Positions 27,277 to 37,943 of a stretch of 43,968 bases of DNA are shown here, one piece after another. The notes beneath the pieces are model-generated. The model was not told where the DNA came from and searched no databases. It saw nothing but the letters and a program-made list of their open reading frames with translations. This stretch comes from Myxococcales bacterium FL481 (GTDB taxonomy: Bacteria; Myxococcota_A; Polyangia; Nannocystales; Nannocystaceae). How positions within the stretch are numbered: the stretch's first letter is position 1; every line of letters starts with the position of its first letter. A program made the position numbers and the translations under genes. Where the stretch lies: assembly GCA_006508105.1 (NCBI GenBank), contig QKPP01000061.1:1-43968 (forward strand), given 5' to 3'.

Positions 27277-28143
27277 TCAATCCACGAACCGTGCCTCCGC
27301 GTCACCGCGGGGCGGTCGACGTGGACCACCACCGGCTTTGGCCGCACGACGGACCTCGAGCATGTCTTGGGTCACCGACTCCTGCGTCAACTTGCGCAGC
27401 GCCAGAGTTTGGGCCGCAATGCCGCGATCACTCGCCTCGAAGGCACGCGTCATGGCGAACAAGCGCGCGTTGGCTTCGCTCACCGCCGCCACGCACAGCG
27501 CGTGCGCCAAGCGAGCGCGAAGATGCAGAGCCGTCACCATCGGGACGTTGAGTTCGCCGCCCGGTAGGCAGGCCACCGGACCCTGAAGGCTCGCACGGGC
27601 GCGCTCGGCCTCGGGCCCGGCGACCGGCGACTCACTCCAGGTTTCCACCAGCGCTGCCCCGTCGGCCGTGGTCGAGGCCGCCAGCACAATGGTGACATCG
27701 ACCGATTGTCCCTCGACGATGCGCTCGAGCAGCATCGCGACCTCCGCCGCCCGCACTTCGACGGCCTCGAACGAGGCCGGCGCGTTGAGCTGTGGCATCG
27801 GTTCCCGGTCGGGTAGCTCGTCCGCAAGACGGCTCCCGACGATCACGACCGGTCGGTTGGCCCACGGCGACGCGAGCAAGGCCTCGGCGACCACCGCGTT
27901 CATGCGCCCGCACAATCCTAGGTCGGTCCCGATCGCCACGCCCACCCGGCGGTCAGCCGCGACCGGCGGCCCGAGTTCGTGCTCGAGCAGTGCCGTGGTC
28001 CAGGCCAGATGGCGCGTCACATGCTCGACCCGCGCCTTCCACGAGATCACCTGCGCGGCCGCCAACGTTCGCGCCGCCCGAGCGATCCCGCGAAAGCTTT
28101 TCCACGCCTCGAGACGGTCTTCAAGGGCGCGGCGGGCCGTCAT
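27277..28143 (-). CDS. atpG: N-ATPase gamma subunit
   Basis: A 288-aa gamma-like central stalk subunit of the N-type rotary ATPase. The N-terminal coiled helix ([40 protein letters not shown]) and the C-terminal helix (MTRAFEASDRGIAAQTLALR) flank a Rossmann-like core with VAIGTDLGLCGRMNA, the equivalent of the F-type TSDRGLCGG loop. It would rotate inside the alpha/beta hexamer and link to the c-ring. The family divergence (ARTL in place of the KI-KAM motif) is usual for N-ATPases. It is last in the operon and overlaps the alpha gene by four bases (ATGA). Confidence 0.9.
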   Translation of the reverse strand: MTARRALEDRLEAWKSFRGIARAARTLAAAQVISWKARVEHVTRHLAWTTALLEHELGPPVAADRRVGVAIGTDLGLCGRMNAVVAEALLASPWANRPVVIVGSRLADELPDREPMPQLNAPASFEAVEVRAAEVAMLLERIVEGQSVDVTIVLAASTTADGAALVETWSESPVAGPEAERARASLQGPVACLPGGELNVPMVTALHLRARLAHALCVAAVSEANARLFAMTRAFEASDRGIAAQTLALRKLTQESVTQDMLEVRRAAKAGGGPRRPPRGDAEARFVD

Positions 28144-29666
28144 GAACCCGAGCCTCGCTCCAGCGCGTCGCCGATCGCCTTCGTCACCGCTTCCGCGTCT
28201 TCGGCTCGAAGTTCGCTGGCCAGCGACAGCCGCTCCCACACCGGCCGCTGCGTCTCGGCGAGGATCTGGCCCACCGACTCGACAAACGTGCGAAAGGACT
28301 CCAACGGAACCGACGAGATCCGCGAGTCGGCGAGGACTTGCAGCGCGACCGTGGTGTCCGCCCAGTCGAAGGTCGCGCCGCGACCTTGTCCCAGCACCGC
28401 CCGCACGCGTTGACCCCACGCAAGGACCTGCTGCGCGTGAGCTTCAACCCGCGCCCCGAAGCGGGAAAACATCTCCAGCTCGAGAAACTGCGCGTAACGG
28501 TGCCGCAGCGGCCCGGCCAAGCGACGAATCCAGGGGGGCTGCGCCTTGCTGCCCACGCGGGACACGGAGAGACCGACGTCCACCGCCGGTAGCTGGCTGC
28601 GAGCCACCAAGGCGGCGTCGAGCCGGATCTGGCCGTCGGTGATCGAGACGAGGTTGGTAGGAATGTATGCCGTGAGATCGCCCGCTTGGGTCTCGATAAT
28701 CGGCAGCGCGGTCAACGAGCCGCCACCACGACGGCGGCCGAGCTGCGCCGCGCGTTCAAGCAACTGCGCGTGCGCGTAGAATACGTCGACCGGGTACGCT
28801 TCGCGCCCCACGGGACGCCCGAGCAGCAGGGCCAACGTGCGGTGGGCGTGCGCATGCGCGGTCAGGTCGTCGAACACCACCACCACATCGCGGCCTTGAT
28901 TGGTCAGCTCCTCGGCCATGGCCATCGCCGCGTAGGGGGCCAGCTGGACCAAGCCCACCGGTTGATCGGCGTTCGCCACCACGGCAAAGCCGCGGGTGAA
29001 AAACTGGCGCTCCTCGAGCCACCCGATCGCGGCCGCCGTGTCCGCGCCGCGACGGCCGATGGCCACGTAGACGCCGATCACCTCGCGCTCGAGACCCGCC
29101 AAGATATCGAGGCACAACTCGGTCTTCCCCGTGGAGCGATCGCCCACAACCAGCTGTCGCTGCCCCCGGCCCACCGGGATCATCGTGTCGAGGACGAAGA
29201 CCCCCGTCCGCAACGGCCGATGCACCGGTTCCCGCTCGCTCAGCGGCGTGATCTCACCATCGATCGCCACGCGTCGACGCGACCGCACCGGGCCTCGGCG
29301 ATCGAGCGGGTCCCCCAGCGGGTCGACCACGCGCCCGACCAACTCGATGCCCGCCGGGACATCGAGAATGCGACCGGTCTGCCTCACCCGGGCTCCCGCT
29401 TGGACCCGGGCGACACTCCCGAGCAGCACCGCACGGGTCTCCTCTTCGGCCACCATCTCGGCGCGAGCGGGCACGCCCTCGATATCGAGCAGAGCGTCGG
29501 CGGCCGGCTGCGAGAGTCCGACGATGGTCGCCACCCCATCGCCGGCCTCGACCACCCGGCCTAGGCGCGTGGTCGTGGCCGCCACCGGCATCCGCGGAAC
29601 GGTACGGCGCAACTGTTCGAGCACGCCGCGACCATGCGTGGCCAATCGTTCGCTCAGCTCCGTCAT
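28140..29666 (-). CDS. atpA: N-ATPase alpha subunit
   Basis: A 508-aa alpha-type subunit. The beta-barrel N-terminal domain ends near residue 95, and the P-loop is GDRSTGKT (175-182), the form found in alpha subunits. Later motifs include [20 protein letters not shown] and [20 protein letters not shown] (Walker B region), then [20 protein letters not shown] and the [14 protein letters not shown] segment. It provides the non-catalytic nucleotide sites of the hexamer. It overlaps atpF (ATGA at the start) and atpG (at the stop), so translation is coupled through the cluster. The start at ATG 29666 is supported by this overlap. Confidence 0.96.
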   Translation of the reverse strand: MTELSERLATHGRGVLEQLRRTVPRMPVAATTTRLGRVVEAGDGVATIVGLSQPAADALLDIEGVPARAEMVAEEETRAVLLGSVARVQAGARVRQTGRILDVPAGIELVGRVVDPLGDPLDRRGPVRSRRRVAIDGEITPLSEREPVHRPLRTGVFVLDTMIPVGRGQRQLVVGDRSTGKTELCLDILAGLEREVIGVYVAIGRRGADTAAAIGWLEERQFFTRGFAVVANADQPVGLVQLAPYAAMAMAEELTNQGRDVVVVFDDLTAHAHAHRTLALLLGRPVGREAYPVDVFYAHAQLLERAAQLGRRRGGGSLTALPIIETQAGDLTAYIPTNLVSITDGQIRLDAALVARSQLPAVDVGLSVSRVGSKAQPPWIRRLAGPLRHRYAQFLELEMFSRFGARVEAHAQQVLAWGQRVRAVLGQGRGATFDWADTTVALQVLADSRISSVPLESFRTFVESVGQILAETQRPVWERLSLASELRAEDAEAVTKAIGDALERGSGS

Positions 29667-30409
29667 GCCGGGGCCGCCTCGACTTCCGCGACCGCCAGGG
29701 GAGGGCCGGCCGCGGGCTCTCGCAGCCAAGCGGACAGACTTGCGCCCGCGCTGGCTTCGATCTCCAAGCCGCCGACCAGCAGCTTCACGCCAGCGCACAA
29801 CGACGGATCGACGACCACTCGCACCTTGCGGTCGCCCAGGTGCTCGTCGAGCGCCAGTGACACGGCGTAGACATCCGCATCGGGGCTAACCCGCGCTTCG
29901 ATGGACCCCTCCTCGCCCGTTTGGGCCAACTCACGCGCCAGCTGGACCGCCGCCGTCCGAGCGAAGGCCACCGCCACGTCTTTGGCCCCCATCTCCGAGA
30001 TCACGCGCCGCGTCGCCTCGACCCCGAGCGCGACCAACTCTGGCGTGAGCCGCTCAATGGCCTCGGCTCGAGCCCGAGACAAGTCCGCGTCGAGGGCTGC
30101 GCGGGCGCGTCGCATCTCGGAGCGTGCGTCGTCGACAAGTTGTCGCGCCGCGGCTTCCCCGGCCGCCCGCGCGGCCTCTCGCTCTGCTGCGGCAGCGGCC
30201 TCGAGCTCGCGACGACGTGCGTCGAACTCGCGTTGCGCGGCCTCGCTGGCCGCCCGAGCCGACTCGGCTTCGCGGCCCGCCCGTTCCACCGCCTCTTTGC
30301 GCTCACGCAATACCTTTCTGACCGGTCGAAACAGGAACCGCGTCAGCAATGCCGCCAAGACGACAAAGTTGACGACCTCGAAGATAACAGTAGTCGCGTC
30401 GAGCTCCAT
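29663..30409 (-). CDS. atpF: N-ATPase peripheral stalk b subunit (AtpF, long form)
   Basis: A 248-aa protein: one N-terminal membrane helix (VIFEVVNFVVLAALLTRFLF), a long Ala/Glu/Arg-rich coiled coil (residues 30-150) and a globular C-terminal segment with VRVVVDPSLCAGVKLLVGGL. The C-terminal part resembles the end of F-type delta subunits (V-S-ID-SLIGG-V--G). Operons of this type lack a separate delta gene, and this long b subunit probably takes that role too. It overlaps atpA by four bases and follows the c-subunit gene by 13 bp. Membrane-anchored stator component. Confidence 0.93.
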   Translation of the reverse strand: MELDATTVIFEVVNFVVLAALLTRFLFRPVRKVLRERKEAVERAGREAESARAASEAAQREFDARRRELEAAAAAEREAARAAGEAAARQLVDDARSEMRRARAALDADLSRARAEAIERLTPELVALGVEATRRVISEMGAKDVAVAFARTAAVQLARELAQTGEEGSIEARVSPDADVYAVSLALDEHLGDRKVRVVVDPSLCAGVKLLVGGLEIEASAGASLSAWLREPAAGPPLAVAEVEAAPA

Positions 30410-30422
30410 GTCGACCCCGGAT

Positions 30423-30677
30423 TCAGCCGAGCATGGGGTTGGCGAAGAGCAAAATGAGCGCCACCACCAGACAATAGATCGCGGTCGACTCGACCATCGC
30501 GATGCCCACGAACAAGGTCCGAGTGGTCAACGGCGCGGCCTCCGGCTGACGCGCAATCGCATCCAGAGCGGCGGCAACCGCCTTGCCTTCGGCCAGGGCC
30601 GGCGCAATCGTGCCCACGGCGACCGTCGCGCCCGCGACGACGATCGACACAACAGAGATAAGAGTTTCTTCGTTCAT
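30423..30677 (-). CDS. atpE: N-ATPase c-ring subunit
   Basis: An 84-aa hairpin of two membrane helices joined by the polar loop ARQPEAA. The ion-binding carboxylate is Glu63 in MVESTAIYCLV; Ser64, Thr65 and Tyr68 match positions that bind Na+ in the sodium-type c subunit of Ilyobacter. The helix-1 ligand, Gln in sodium enzymes, is Glu30 here (APALAEGKAV), giving two carboxylates per hairpin as in other N-ATPases. Experimental work on the Burkholderia N-ATPase ring found proton specificity, so the Na+ signature alone does not settle the ion. It overlaps atpB by four bases. Confidence 0.96.
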   Translation of the reverse strand: MNEETLISVVSIVVAGATVAVGTIAPALAEGKAVAAALDAIARQPEAAPLTTRTLFVGIAMVESTAIYCLVVALILLFANPMLG

Positions 30678-31372
30678 GACGCGACCTTTGTTGCACTCCG
30701 ACGCTCCCGAGCAGACTCGCTCGAGTCAACCTGCACCGCGGCCGAGATAAAGACCGCGGCGAGCACACCGAAAATGTAGGCTTGAATGAGGCCGGTGACG
30801 ATGCCCAACACCATCAACGGCACCGGTACCAGCACTCCCGCGACCACCAGCATGACGGCGCCCACCATTTGAGCACTCATCACATTCCCGAACAAGCGTA
30901 CGGCCAATGCCAACGTGCGCGTTAGCTCGCCGACGAGATTGAACGGCAACAGCAGCGGGTGAGGTTGGATGTAGCCGCGTAAGTACCCCAAAAGCCCTCG
31001 TCGCCAGATTCCATAGACCGGCACCGCGAAGAACACTACCAGTGCCAACGCGACCGTGGTCGAGAGATCGGCGGTCGGGGGGCGGAGCACGGGCACAATC
31101 GACAACAGGTTGCACACGCCGATGAACAAGACCAATGTCCCCACCAGCGGGGTATACGGAGTTGGTTCCTCGTCGACGATATTGCGAACCAGCGTACGGA
31201 TCCACTCAACGTAGAGCTCAACCGCAACTTGCACGAATCCGAATCCCGTAGTGGACAGGCGGCGGGTCACCAGCCAAGCCAGCGTCACCACCGCGAGCGA
31301 AAGCCCGAAGGTCACGACGACGGTATCGGTGACCACGACGCCCAACCACTCGAACGAAAACACGGGGTTCAT
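30674..31372 (-). CDS. atpB: N-ATPase a subunit
   Basis: A 232-aa membrane protein, subunit a of the ion channel. The key helix carries the essential Arg in TLALAVRLFGNVMSAQMVGA. Further conserved parts include YTPLVGTLVLFIGVCNLLSI (N-terminal half) and MVLGIVTGLIQAYIFGVLAA (last helix, with the conserved Gln-Ala-Tyr). It passes ions between the two half-channels and the c-ring. It precedes atpE with a four-base overlap and lies 91 bp downstream of atpR. Confidence 0.96.
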   Translation of the reverse strand: MNPVFSFEWLGVVVTDTVVVTFGLSLAVVTLAWLVTRRLSTTGFGFVQVAVELYVEWIRTLVRNIVDEEPTPYTPLVGTLVLFIGVCNLLSIVPVLRPPTADLSTTVALALVVFFAVPVYGIWRRGLLGYLRGYIQPHPLLLPFNLVGELTRTLALAVRLFGNVMSAQMVGAVMLVVAGVLVPVPLMVLGIVTGLIQAYIFGVLAAVFISAAVQVDSSESARERRSATKVAS

Positions 31373-31463
31373 CTGCGGACTCCTGGATGTGTGACCGGGG
31401 CGACTGCGCGTCGCGGCCGGTCAGCCCGCGGCCGCGACCCCACCAAGAGAATCGCGATGTCGG

Positions 31464-31760
31464 TCATGATGGCTCCGGCGGGGTAAGCGGATCGGCCGCG
31501 AAGCGGCGCCGGCCGATCAACTGCAGCAACAAGAACCCCGTGGCTCCCGACAAGAGGGCCGTGCGATTCCAGGCTGCGAGTGTGACGAGGACCGCCACGG
31601 GCATCAGCGTGCGCACAGCCGCCCCGAGCAAGAACGCAGCAGCCTTGCGATCCGACAATACGCGACGCACCGCGCGTCGCAGCAACAACAAGTAGCCGAC
31701 CGCCGTCGCGGCTCCGACCACGAACCCCACCAGCAGCGGCCCCCAGTCGACATCAATCAT
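31464..31760 (-). CDS. atpR: N-ATPase AtpR subunit
   Basis: A 98-aa membrane protein with three hydrophobic segments (LLVGFVVGAATAVGYLLLL, LMPVAVLVTLAAW and TALLSGATGFLLLQLIG). Its size, its place between atpQ and atpB and its topology match AtpR, a subunit found only in N-ATPase operons. Charged Arg residues within membrane segments (AAVRTLMP) have been proposed to interact with the c-ring carboxylates. It overlaps the 3' end of atpQ by eight bases. Identification rests on context and topology more than on sequence motifs. Confidence 0.85.
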   Translation of the reverse strand: MIDVDWGPLLVGFVVGAATAVGYLLLLRRAVRRVLSDRKAAAFLLGAAVRTLMPVAVLVTLAAWNRTALLSGATGFLLLQLIGRRRFAADPLTPPEPS

Positions 31761-32058
31761 CGTGCGTTTCTCCGGGGTCCACGCCTTCCCGCAACGCCCG
31801 CCACAGCGACACCCCGCCCGCGAACAGGCCGCACATCATCATCGCCAGGGCAAACCGCACGCCGGTTCCCAGCCGGCGATCGAGCAAATGCCCAAGCAGC
31901 ATCCCACCGGCGAGTGGAAGCACGATCATCCAGCCCAACGTGCCGACCCGAGCGACTTGTTGCCATAAGTCGCGGGGGCCCACTTGCTTGCCCTGCTCTC
32001 GTCGGCGCGCCTCTCTTTCGAGGCGCTGTGCCAACGACTCTTCACGCGGTGACGGCAT
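31753..32058 (-). CDS. atpQ: N-ATPase AtpQ (AtpI-like) subunit
   Basis: A 101-aa protein with a basic, charged N-terminus (residues 1-34) and two membrane helices (VGTLGWMIVLPLAGGMLLGH, then FALAMMMCGLFAGGVSLW) joined by LLDRRLGTG. The GHLLDRRLGT loop is shared with AtpI/AtpQ proteins, thought to help c-ring assembly or Mg2+ handling. The position after atpC and before atpR fits the canonical N-ATPase order. It starts immediately after the atpC stop (32059), so translation is probably coupled. Confidence 0.88.
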   Translation of the reverse strand: MPSPREESLAQRLEREARRREQGKQVGPRDLWQQVARVGTLGWMIVLPLAGGMLLGHLLDRRLGTGVRFALAMMMCGLFAGGVSLWRALREGVDPGETHDD

Positions 32059-34645
<2,587 letters not shown>

Positions 34646-34930
34646 ATGAGCGAACAATCGTCCTACGAACGAGCCAAGGTCAAAGTCCAAGCGAGGCTCG
34701 GTTTCTACACTCACCTGGCCGTCTACTTGGCGGTTAACACGTTATTGATCGTCATCAATCTCTCGAGCGATGTCCAGGAACTGTGGTTCAAATGGCCATT
34801 GCTCGGGTGGGGCATCGGCGTGGTGTTTCACGCCCTCGGCGTGTTCTATTTCGTGGGCCGGCGGCCACTCGCTGAGAAGATGATCGAGCGCGAGATGCAC
34901 CGGCAGACGGCCACGCCACCGAGCCCCTAG
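34646..34930 (+). CDS. 2TM-domain small membrane protein
   Basis: A 94-aa protein starting MSEQSSYERAKVKVQARLGF. Two membrane helices (FYTHLAVYLAVNTLLIVINL and PLLGWGIGVVFHALGVFYFV) match the 2TM domain, with the family's ARxxFxxHLxVYxxVN... pattern and a W-x-GW-IG---HA motif in the second helix. It ends with a basic helix (AEKMIEREMHR). Members of this family are often attached to histidine kinases; this is a stand-alone copy with no assigned function. AGGGG nine bases before ATG 34646 supports the start. The lipase-like gene follows 43 bp later. Confidence 0.88.
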   Translation: MSEQSSYERAKVKVQARLGFYTHLAVYLAVNTLLIVINLSSDVQELWFKWPLLGWGIGVVFHALGVFYFVGRRPLAEKMIEREMHRQTATPPSP

Positions 34931-34973
34931 CGCTCCATTTCGCGGAGGGGTCACGCGACTTCCCGGTGGCGAG

Positions 34974-36986
34974 ATGACGAACACGCGCCCGCGCGCGGCG
35001 ATGAGGCGCGACCGTCCCCCGCGAGCGAGACGGGCCGGGGGCCCGTCCCCGCGCGGCCGCGTCGCGGCAGGCGACCGCGACGTCGCTGCGCCCACTCTTA
35101 TTGAGCGAACTCGCACGACACTCGTCGCCGTGTGCTGCGTGGTCATGGCCTGTGCGTTCTCTAAGCTCAAAACCGACGTCGAGCAGAGCTTAGAGTCCAC
35201 CGTGATCGTAGGCTGGATCGATTCCCCAAAGCCCGCCGACGCCCCCCTCATCGCCTTGGCGTACACCCTCGACGGAAGCAAGCAAGTGATCGTCCATCAC
35301 ACGGTGCTTCACGAAGCCGGTGAGTACGAGCTGGTTGTGCCCGGCGGTCGGTACTACGTGTGTGCGTACTGGGATCTCAATCACAACCTGACCTACGACG
35401 CGGGTGAGCCGGGCGGACAGTACGGCGCGCCGGACCCCGTCGCTGCCACGGCGGGTGGCGTGTTGCAAGGCATTCATTTCCGTGTGCCGCCGGGCGGGAA
35501 CGCCATCGCGCTGCCCCACGGGGTTCAGATCGCCGAGGCTCGGCCGGAAAATCTGCGCAGCCGACAAGCCGGCGCCGTTGTGAGTCTCGCCGACGCGCGC
35601 TTCGACGCCGAACTTGCTCGTCGGGGCTGGTGGGAACCGATGGACTTCTACCGCGAAATCGGCGGAAACATCTACTTTCTCGAGCCCTACACTCCCGACA
35701 AGGTTCCTGTCTTGTTTATCCACGGCGCCAGTGGCACACCGCGCGACTGGGAATTCATGATTACCCGCCTGGACCGGACGCGGTTTCAACCTTGGCTGTT
35801 CTACTACCCCAGTGGCTCTCGCCTCAAGGGCACATCCCACCTGCTACTGTGGAAATTGCTCAGCCTGCACACGAAGTACAAGTTCGACGTCCTCTTCATC
35901 ACGGCTCACAGCATGGGGGGGTTGGTCGCCCGTTCGTTGATCGTAGACCACGGACACCTCACGCCATATGTTCGATTATTGATTGCGTTGGCCACGCCGT
36001 GGGGAGGAGCCCGGATGGCGGAGAAGGGCGTCAAGCGATCGCCGGCGGTGATCCCCAGTTGGATCGACATGCAGCCCGACGGTGATTTTATTCAATCACT
36101 GTATCGCCAGAGCATGCCGGAGAACATCAGTTTCTACATGTTTACCGGCCACCGAGGGGATCGCAACCCCCTCAAGCGAAACAACGACGGTGCCATTGCC
36201 CTGTCGAGTCTTCTCGACTCACGACCGCAGGCCGAGGCGACGATGAACTACGCGTTTAGTGAGGACCACGCGAGTATCGTCCGTAGCGTTGCGGTCGTAG
36301 AGCAGTACAATGCGGTCTTGCAGCTCCACGCCAGCGAAGCGCAAGAGGCTCGAGCCGACGGCGGCTACCTGTCGGTCGAGTTTCGCTACGACTACCCGCT
36401 GCCTGGTCCCGCCCCGCGCCCGATTCTCGTGCTTCGTCCCGTCGGGAAAGGAGCGCCAGTCCGTGTTGATCTCAGTGCCGCGGACAGCGGCCGCCAACTC
36501 GGGCCCTTTCCGTCGGGCGAGTACGTCGCGAGCTTGGTCGCGCCCTCGGTCAAGCCGGACCAGTTCGACGTGAAGATCTCGCTGTCGGGCGGCGCCACGG
36601 AAACGCTACGCTCTACGTTCACCCCCGACGGCATGGCGTTCGGAAACATCGTCGCGGCCGCGCCGGCACAAGATCAAGCGGTGGGCATGCCGGCGGAGCA
36701 ACACCGACCGGGAACTCCACAGGTCAACGTCCGCACCGTCACCCTCCGAGGTGCTGGCATCCAGCGAAGCCTTCGGCCCCATCCCGACCCAAACCGAGAC
36801 TTTTACGGCGACCTCGTGTCGAGCACGGACTACTGCTCCGGAGACTACTTCCACTTCTTCGGCTTGCCGGCCGGCTCCTACCAGGTCGAGATCGTTGCGG
36901 ACGGTTTCCGACGTCACATTGAGCGATATCGCATCGTCCCCGGGAAGCCGATGCCCACGCGCAGCATCGCGTTGCGGCGACATTGA
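34974..36986 (+). CDS. Lipase-like alpha/beta hydrolase, probable lipoprotein
   Basis: A 670-aa protein. After an Arg-rich leader of about 45 residues comes a hydrophobic segment TLVAVCCVVMACAFS with a lipobox-like Cys. Residues 75-180 look like a beta-sandwich (VIVGWIDSPKPADAPLIALA, DLNHNLTYDAGEPGG). Residues about 225-450 form the hydrolase: oxyanion region VPVLFIHGASGTPRDWEFMI, nucleophile Ser313 in TAHSMGGLVARSL, then LIALATPWGGARMAE and candidate acid and His further on (NNDGAIALSS; EDHASIV). The last 180 residues contain two carboxypeptidase-regulatory-like beta domains, the second ending LPAGSYQVEIVADGF. It is probably an envelope or secreted esterase/lipase; substrate unknown. The true start may be downstream of 34974. 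It is 108 bp before the second selenoprotein. Confidence 0.85.
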   Translation: MTNTRPRAAMRRDRPPRARRAGGPSPRGRVAAGDRDVAAPTLIERTRTTLVAVCCVVMACAFSKLKTDVEQSLESTVIVGWIDSPKPADAPLIALAYTLDGSKQVIVHHTVLHEAGEYELVVPGGRYYVCAYWDLNHNLTYDAGEPGGQYGAPDPVAATAGGVLQGIHFRVPPGGNAIALPHGVQIAEARPENLRSRQAGAVVSLADARFDAELARRGWWEPMDFYREIGGNIYFLEPYTPDKVPVLFIHGASGTPRDWEFMITRLDRTRFQPWLFYYPSGSRLKGTSHLLLWKLLSLHTKYKFDVLFITAHSMGGLVARSLIVDHGHLTPYVRLLIALATPWGGARMAEKGVKRSPAVIPSWIDMQPDGDFIQSLYRQSMPENISFYMFTGHRGDRNPLKRNNDGAIALSSLLDSRPQAEATMNYAFSEDHASIVRSVAVVEQYNAVLQLHASEAQEARADGGYLSVEFRYDYPLPGPAPRPILVLRPVGKGAPVRVDLSAADSGRQLGPFPSGEYVASLVAPSVKPDQFDVKISLSGGATETLRSTFTPDGMAFGNIVAAAPAQDQAVGMPAEQHRPGTPQVNVRTVTLRGAGIQRSLRPHPDPNRDFYGDLVSSTDYCSGDYFHFFGLPAGSYQVEIVADGFRRHIERYRIVPGKPMPTRSIALRRH

Positions 36987-37094
36987 AGACGTGCCGGTTC
37001 GGGGCGCGCCGTCGCTGAGGAGCATCGGGCGCCGCGCGCGGCGCAAGACTTTCGGATGGCCCGACCCGCGGCGCGCCCAACACTACAGCCTGAG

Positions 37095-37943
37095 ATGAAG
37101 ACGCTTCCGTTGGCTCCGAACGACACCAAGGCCATCTTCCGCGAGTGCGGAACGTGATCCCACACCTTCGGTCGCGTGCTCGACCGAGAATTCGGAGCCA
37201 CGTTGGACGCTCACGAACGTGCTTTGTCCCGCCTCGCCGGTGGTCTCGCCAACAAAGGCCACCAGTGCGGAATGCTGTGGGGCGCGACCATGGGCGTGGG
37301 CGCCGAGGCGTCACGCCGGTGTGAAGACTCCGAGGAGGCCATCGGTCTCGCCCTCGCGGCGACGCGGCAGGTCGTCGCGTCCTTCGAGGACCACACGCAC
37401 ACGGTCAACTGCCGCGAGATCACCGGACGGAACCTCGAGACCTTCCGCGGGATGGTCGGCCTCATGTTCGACACCCTCCGTCACGGCATGGACAATAGTC
37501 CGTGCTTCGTGCTCGCGGAGAACTGGACCCCCGAGGCGATTGAAGCGGCCCACGAGGGGCTTGATGCACCGGCCCACGACCATCAACGCGCCCGCAGCTG
37601 CGCCTCGGAGGTGGTCAACAAGATGGGGGGCGCGACCGACGAGGCCGTGATGGTCGCCGGCTTTGGCGGTGGCTTGGGACTCAGTGGCCATGCTTGTGGT
37701 GCGCTCGCAGCCGCGATGTGGATGAAGGGGCTCTCTTGGTCCCGAGCCCACCCGGGCAAGTCCCCGGGACCGTGGACGGATACCGGGGACAAGAACACGC
37801 TCGCAGTGTTTTCCGACATGACGAGCGGAGAGTTCTCATGCGCGAAGATCTGCGGGCGCAGGTTCGACAGTGTCGATGCCCATTCACAGTTCGTCGCGGA
37901 CGGTGGATGCCGCGAACTGATCGAAGCGCTTGCACGATCCTAG
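37095..37943 (+). CDS. Selenocysteine-containing C_GCAxxG_C_C family protein
   Basis: A 282-aa reading frame from ATG 37095 containing TGA at 37155-37157 (residue 21). Before it: MKTLPLAPNDTKAIFRECGT; after it: SHTFGRVLDREFG. In the C_GCAxxG_C_C family the equivalent segment is CGTCS, followed by an LNREFG-type motif, so the UGA stands for the second Cys: C18-G-T-U21. The rest fits the family: HQCGMLWGATMGVGAEA (the GC---xG motif), VNCREITG, and GGLGLSGHACGALAAAM. A SECIS-like hairpin begins nine bases after the UGA. A conventional caller would start at GTG 37176 and lose the redox motif. The family is thought to be redox-active with Cys-bound cofactors; its substrate is unknown. It overlaps the convergent ABC exporter gene by four bases. 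Confidence 0.9.
37167..37188 (+). promoter_or_regulatory. Putative bacterial SECIS element of the C_GCAxxG_C_C selenoprotein
   Basis: TCGGTCG (37168-37174) pairs perfectly with CGACCGA (37181-37187); a flanking U-G pair (37167/37188) makes eight. The six-base loop CGTGCT has G-U at positions 2-3. The stem starts nine bases after the UGA, and the loop starts 17 bases after it. The geometry is almost the same as at 1462-1480. Confidence 0.75.

Noticed and set aside
37155-37157. Alternative genetic code with UGA read as Trp or Gly
   Set aside because: Other genes in the window end in TGA (for example at 4196-4198), Trp is encoded by TGG throughout, and both internal UGAs fall on Cys positions.
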